A stretch of 53,734 bases of DNA from Oscillospiraceae bacterium (GTDB lineage Bacteria; Bacillota; Clostridia; Oscillospirales; Acutalibacteraceae), in contig SVPD01000013.1 of NCBI GenBank assembly GCA_015066045.1, forward strand, positions 1-53,734, in the 5' to 3' direction. Shown piece by piece: positions 51,512-53,734 of the stretch. Made by a program: the position numbers and the translations under genes. The notes beneath the pieces are model-generated. The model worked only from the letters and a program-made list of their open reading frames with translations. It searched no databases and was not told the origin of the DNA. How positions within the stretch are numbered: position 1 is the stretch's first letter; each line of letters starts with the position of its first letter.

Positions 51512-51931
51512 ATGAAAAAAACCGTAAAGCCTTCATCCTGGGTAGCGATTCTTTTCGGTATTATGGCGGTTGTGTGCATTATCGATACGGTAACAGATTT
51601 CATAAATAAGCCTGCTTCTGTCTTCCCCGATGTGTTGATAGATATGGTCGTGGCTGCTGCTTTTGTCTGGGTTCTTTATAAGTTTTTTTCTCAGAAAAAA
51701 ATTCTGTATGATGAAAAAGGCTTCACCGTAGGCGAAAAAACCTATGCCTACAGTGAAATAACCGACGCTAAAGTAGATTCCGAGCATATAATTAGAAGTG
51801 CTTCAACCTTAAGAATAATTATTTACATAGGTGAAGAGGCTATCTGCTCCTTTACGAAGGACGATAAAGGAGGCAAGGATTTTATTGCCGTGCTGAAAAA
51901 TAATGATGTTCCGGTAAATATCGAAGTTTGA
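51512..51931 (+). CDS. Small membrane protein with PH-like C-terminal domain
   Basis: A 139-residue protein: two membrane helices (about 10-30 and 38-60) then a cytoplasmic beta-rich domain (DEKGFTVGEKTYAYSEITDAKVDSE, then RIIIYIGEE) resembling bacterial PH domains or the DUF6560 group. I chose the ATG at 51512 because AAAAAGGGGG precedes it; the longer in-frame version runs back through the rpiB terminator. Function is unknown. It ends just before the thrS promoter. Confidence 0.75.
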   Translation: MKKTVKPSSWVAILFGIMAVVCIIDTVTDFINKPASVFPDVLIDMVVAAAFVWVLYKFFSQKKILYDEKGFTVGEKTYAYSEITDAKVDSEHIIRSASTLRIIIYIGEEAICSFTKDDKGGKDFIAVLKNNDVPVNIEV

Positions 51932-51940
51932 TTATTTTAC

Positions 51941-51969
51941 TTGACAAAAGCTTTTTGCGGTGATAAAAT
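51941..51969 (+). promoter_or_regulatory. thrS promoter
   Basis: TTGACA (51941-51946), 17-bp spacer and TAAAAT (51964-51969), immediately upstream of the T-box leader. Confidence 0.8.
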
Positions 51970-51975
51970 AAACAC

Positions 51976-52235
51976 TGACGAAAAACGAATATCCCATATA
52001 AATCGATGACGGAGAGGGCAGCTTGAGGGATTTTCAGAGAGCTCTGCATTTGCTGGAAGCGGGGCATTTTCCGAAAGCAAGGCCTACCACTCCCGAGTGC
52101 GTACCGAAATAAGGTATGCCGTTTGCTGCGTTAAAGCTTAAGAGTGTCGCCCCGAGGGCGGAATACGGGTGGAACCGTGGAGTTGTATTTATCAGACTTC
52201 ATCCTGTGCAAAATAAGCATGGGATGGAGTTTTTC
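51976..52235 (+). promoter_or_regulatory. T-box riboswitch (threonine specifier ACC)
   Basis: A leader of about 260 nt with stem I containing AGAGGGCAGC, a candidate ACC specifier at 52086-52088, the T-box core ACGGGTGGAACCGTGG (52165-52180) and an intrinsic terminator at 52196-52235 (ACTTCATCC...GGATGGAGT and T run). Uncharged tRNA-Thr binding should form the antiterminator and allow thrS transcription. Confidence 0.9.
52196..52235 (+). terminator. T-box regulated terminator
   Basis: A 14-bp stem interrupted by one mismatch with a 7-nt loop, followed by TTTTTCTTGTTTT, 33 nt before thrS. Confidence 0.85.
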
Positions 52236-52267
52236 TTGTTTTAATCAATAACGAAAGGAAGAGAAAA

Positions 52268-53734
52268 ATGATTAACGTAACACTTAAAGACGGCGTAGTC
52301 CGTGAGTACGAAGAGGGCGCCAGCCTCATTACCGTAGCAAAGAGCCTCGGTGCAGGCCTTTATAAGGCTGCTTGTCTGGGTAAAATCGACGGAGAAATCT
52401 GCGATTTAAGAACAGTTCTGAAGGGTGACTGTCAGGTGGAAATTCTCACCTTTGACGATGAGGAAGCTAAAAAGACCTTCTGGCACACCTGCTCTCATAT
52501 TCTCGCTCAGGCAGTGAAAAGACTTTACCCCGATGTAAAGCTTGCCATCGGTCCTGCAGTGGATAAGGGCTTTTATTATGACTTCGACAGTGAGGTAAAC
52601 TTCACTCCCGAAATCCTCGAAAAGATTGAGGCTGAAATGAAAAAGATAGTCAAGGAAGGCCTTTTTCTCGAAAAATTCGAGCTTTCTCCCGAGGAGGCTA
52701 TCGCTCTTATGGAGTCGAGAGGGGAGACCTATAAGGTTGAGCTTATAAAGGAGCACGCCGATAAGGGCGAGCCCATTTCCTTCTACCGTCAGGGCGAGTT
52801 TGAGGAGCTTTGCGCAGGTCCTCACATTCCCGACACCTCCAGAGTAAAGGCCTTCAAGCTTACCTCCTGCACAGGTGCTTACTGGAGAGGCGACAGTAAA
52901 AATAAAATGCTCCAGAGAATTTACGGCACTGCCTTCACCAAAGCGGCAGACCTCGAAGCACATCTCGCTCAGCTCGAAGAGGCTAAAAAGCGTGACCATA
53001 ACAAGCTTGGCCGTGAGCTTGAAATCTTTACCACTGTCGATTATATCGGTCAGGGACTTCCCATTATGCTTCCCAAGGGTACACATATTATCCAGACTCT
53101 TCAGCGCTTCGTAGAAGACGAGGAAAAGAGAAGAGGCTGGCTGCGTACAAAGACTCCTCTTATGGCAAAGAGCGACCTTTATAAAATCTCGGGCCATTGG
53201 GACCACTATAAGGACGGTATGTTCGTAATGGGTGACGAGGAGACCGACGATGAGGTCTTCGCACTCCGTCCCATGACCTGCCCCTTCCAGTATCAGGCTT
53301 ATCTGAACAGAGCCCGTTCCTACCGTGACCTTCCCATGCGACTCGGTGAAACCTCCACTCTTTTCAGAAATGAGGCATCGGGCGAAATGCACGGCCTTAT
53401 CCGTGTCCGTCAGTTCACTATTTCCGAGGGACATCTTATGTGTACACCCGAGCAGTTAGAGGATGAATTCAAAGCCTGTCTCGAGCTTGCTATCTATATG
53501 CTGAAAACTCTCGGTCTTTATGAGGATGTTTCCTACCGCTTCTCACAGTGGGATCCCGAGGATACTGAAAAGTACATCGGCACACCGGAGCAGTGGGACG
53601 AGGCACAGGGTATGATGGGCAGAATTCTCGACAAGCTCGGCATCGATTATAAAATCGGTATCGGTGAGGCAGCCTTCTACGGTCCGAAGCTCGACATTCA
53701 GATTAAGAATGTTCACGGCAAGGAGGACACCCTC
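52268..53734 (+). CDS. thrS: Threonyl-tRNA synthetase ThrRS (3' end beyond window)
   Basis: The first 489 residues of a protein normally about 640 long; the gene runs off the window edge. The N-terminal TGS domain spans residues 1-60, the editing domain about 65-225 with HTCSHILAQAVKRL and CAGPHIPDT metal-binding residues, and the class II catalytic core follows with a motif 2-like region near FRNEASGEMHGLIRVRQF. It charges tRNA-Thr and proofreads serine. Regulation is by the T-box leader. The start follows GAAAGGAAG. Confidence 0.97.
   Translation, partial: MINVTLKDGVVREYEEGASLITVAKSLGAGLYKAACLGKIDGEICDLRTVLKGDCQVEILTFDDEEAKKTFWHTCSHILAQAVKRLYPDVKLAIGPAVDKGFYYDFDSEVNFTPEILEKIEAEMKKIVKEGLFLEKFELSPEEAIALMESRGETYKVELIKEHADKGEPISFYRQGEFEELCAGPHIPDTSRVKAFKLTSCTGAYWRGDSKNKMLQRIYGTAFTKAADLEAHLAQLEEAKKRDHNKLGRELEIFTTVDYIGQGLPIMLPKGTHIIQTLQRFVEDEEKRRGWLRTKTPLMAKSDLYKISGHWDHYKDGMFVMGDEETDDEVFALRPMTCPFQYQAYLNRARSYRDLPMRLGETSTLFRNEASGEMHGLIRVRQFTISEGHLMCTPEQLEDEFKACLELAIYMLKTLGLYEDVSYRFSQWDPEDTEKYIGTPEQWDEAQGMMGRILDKLGIDYKIGIGEAAFYGPKLDIQIKNVHGKEDTL

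Noticed and set aside
52406-53434. 342-codon minus-strand open frame
   Set aside because: Fully antisense to thrS, whose translation is unmistakable.

Overview
The window looks like a chromosomal segment of a strictly anaerobic, spore-lineage Firmicute, most likely class Clostridia (an Oscillospirales/Ruminococcaceae-like gut organism). The reasons are pyruvate formate-lyase with its activase, a SleB-type spore cortex-lytic enzyme, a SCIFF ranthipeptide locus, NiaR control of NAD synthesis, T-box, lysine and ZTP riboswitches, strong AGGAGG-type ribosome binding sites, TTGACA/TATAAT promoters and many host-glycan glycosidases. I see no prophage, insertion sequence, plasmid origin or CRISPR array.

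Layout. 0.1-1.7 kb (minus): nucleoside phosphorylase and metallophosphoesterase. 2.0-6.2 kb (plus): nadA-nadB-nadC-niaR-DUF436, a self-contained de novo NAD operon with a consensus promoter overlapped by a probable NiaR operator. 6.2-7.3 kb: GH18 protein. 7.4-7.9 kb: tRNA-Leu(GAG) with a hairpin-rich flank, and a partial tRNA duplication enclosing a nested stem structure. 8.0-11.0 kb (minus): lipoprotein, MBOAT acyltransferase and DHHW protein, a probable exopolysaccharide O-acetylation unit. 11.2-14.2 kb (plus): scfA (SCIFF peptide with an extra seventh cysteine), scfB radical SAM maturase and a translationally coupled Orn/Lys/Arg decarboxylase. 14.2-18.4 kb: lone iolB-like isomerase, GH43-like protein, GPH-family sugar symporter and a small HExxH membrane protein. 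18.6-21.7 kb (minus): pflB-pflA under a ZTP riboswitch. 21.7-23.8 kb: GH89 alpha-N-acetylglucosaminidase. 24.5-27.3 kb: lysine riboswitch with dapA-dapB-PHP phosphatase. 27.3-27.5 kb: structured, MITE-like intergenic element. 27.6-30.2 kb (minus): two GT2 glycosyltransferases and a TagB/TagF-like polymerase. 30.4-33.9 kb (minus): glutaminase-A-like DUF4965 protein, sleB and a metallophosphoesterase. 34.1-39.0 kb (plus): degenerate S11 carboxypeptidase and a giant SGNH/Big_2 secreted protein. 39.3-40.6 kb: GH27. 40.8-47.0 kb (plus): ACT protein, PFL-family protein, metF, MetH-reactivation protein, metH, sfsA. 47.2-51.9 kb: degenerate membrane-anchored GDPD-like protein, serine hydrolase, YhhN protein, rpiB and a small membrane protein. 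52.0 kb to the end: T-box leader and thrS, cut by the window edge.

How the genes work together. Biosynthetic blocks (NAD, lysine, methionine/folate C1, threonyl-tRNA) sit under textbook RNA or repressor control. The ZTP riboswitch on pflBA links formate production to one-carbon/purine status, and metF-metH sits in the same window. Glycosidases of families 18, 27, 43 and 89 plus the symporter suggest scavenging of host or dietary glycans.

The most noteworthy items are: the seven-cysteine SCIFF peptide with a stop/start-coupled PLP decarboxylase; three extracytoplasmic proteins whose enzyme folds have lost catalytic residues (S11 peptidase Ser to Ala, GDPD lacking both His and its acidic ligands, SGNH His to Asn); the structured intergenic elements near 7.7 and 27.4 kb; and a shared 12-bp motif in the promoters of the GH43 and symporter genes. 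All calls were made by reading the sequence; no database or structure search was run.
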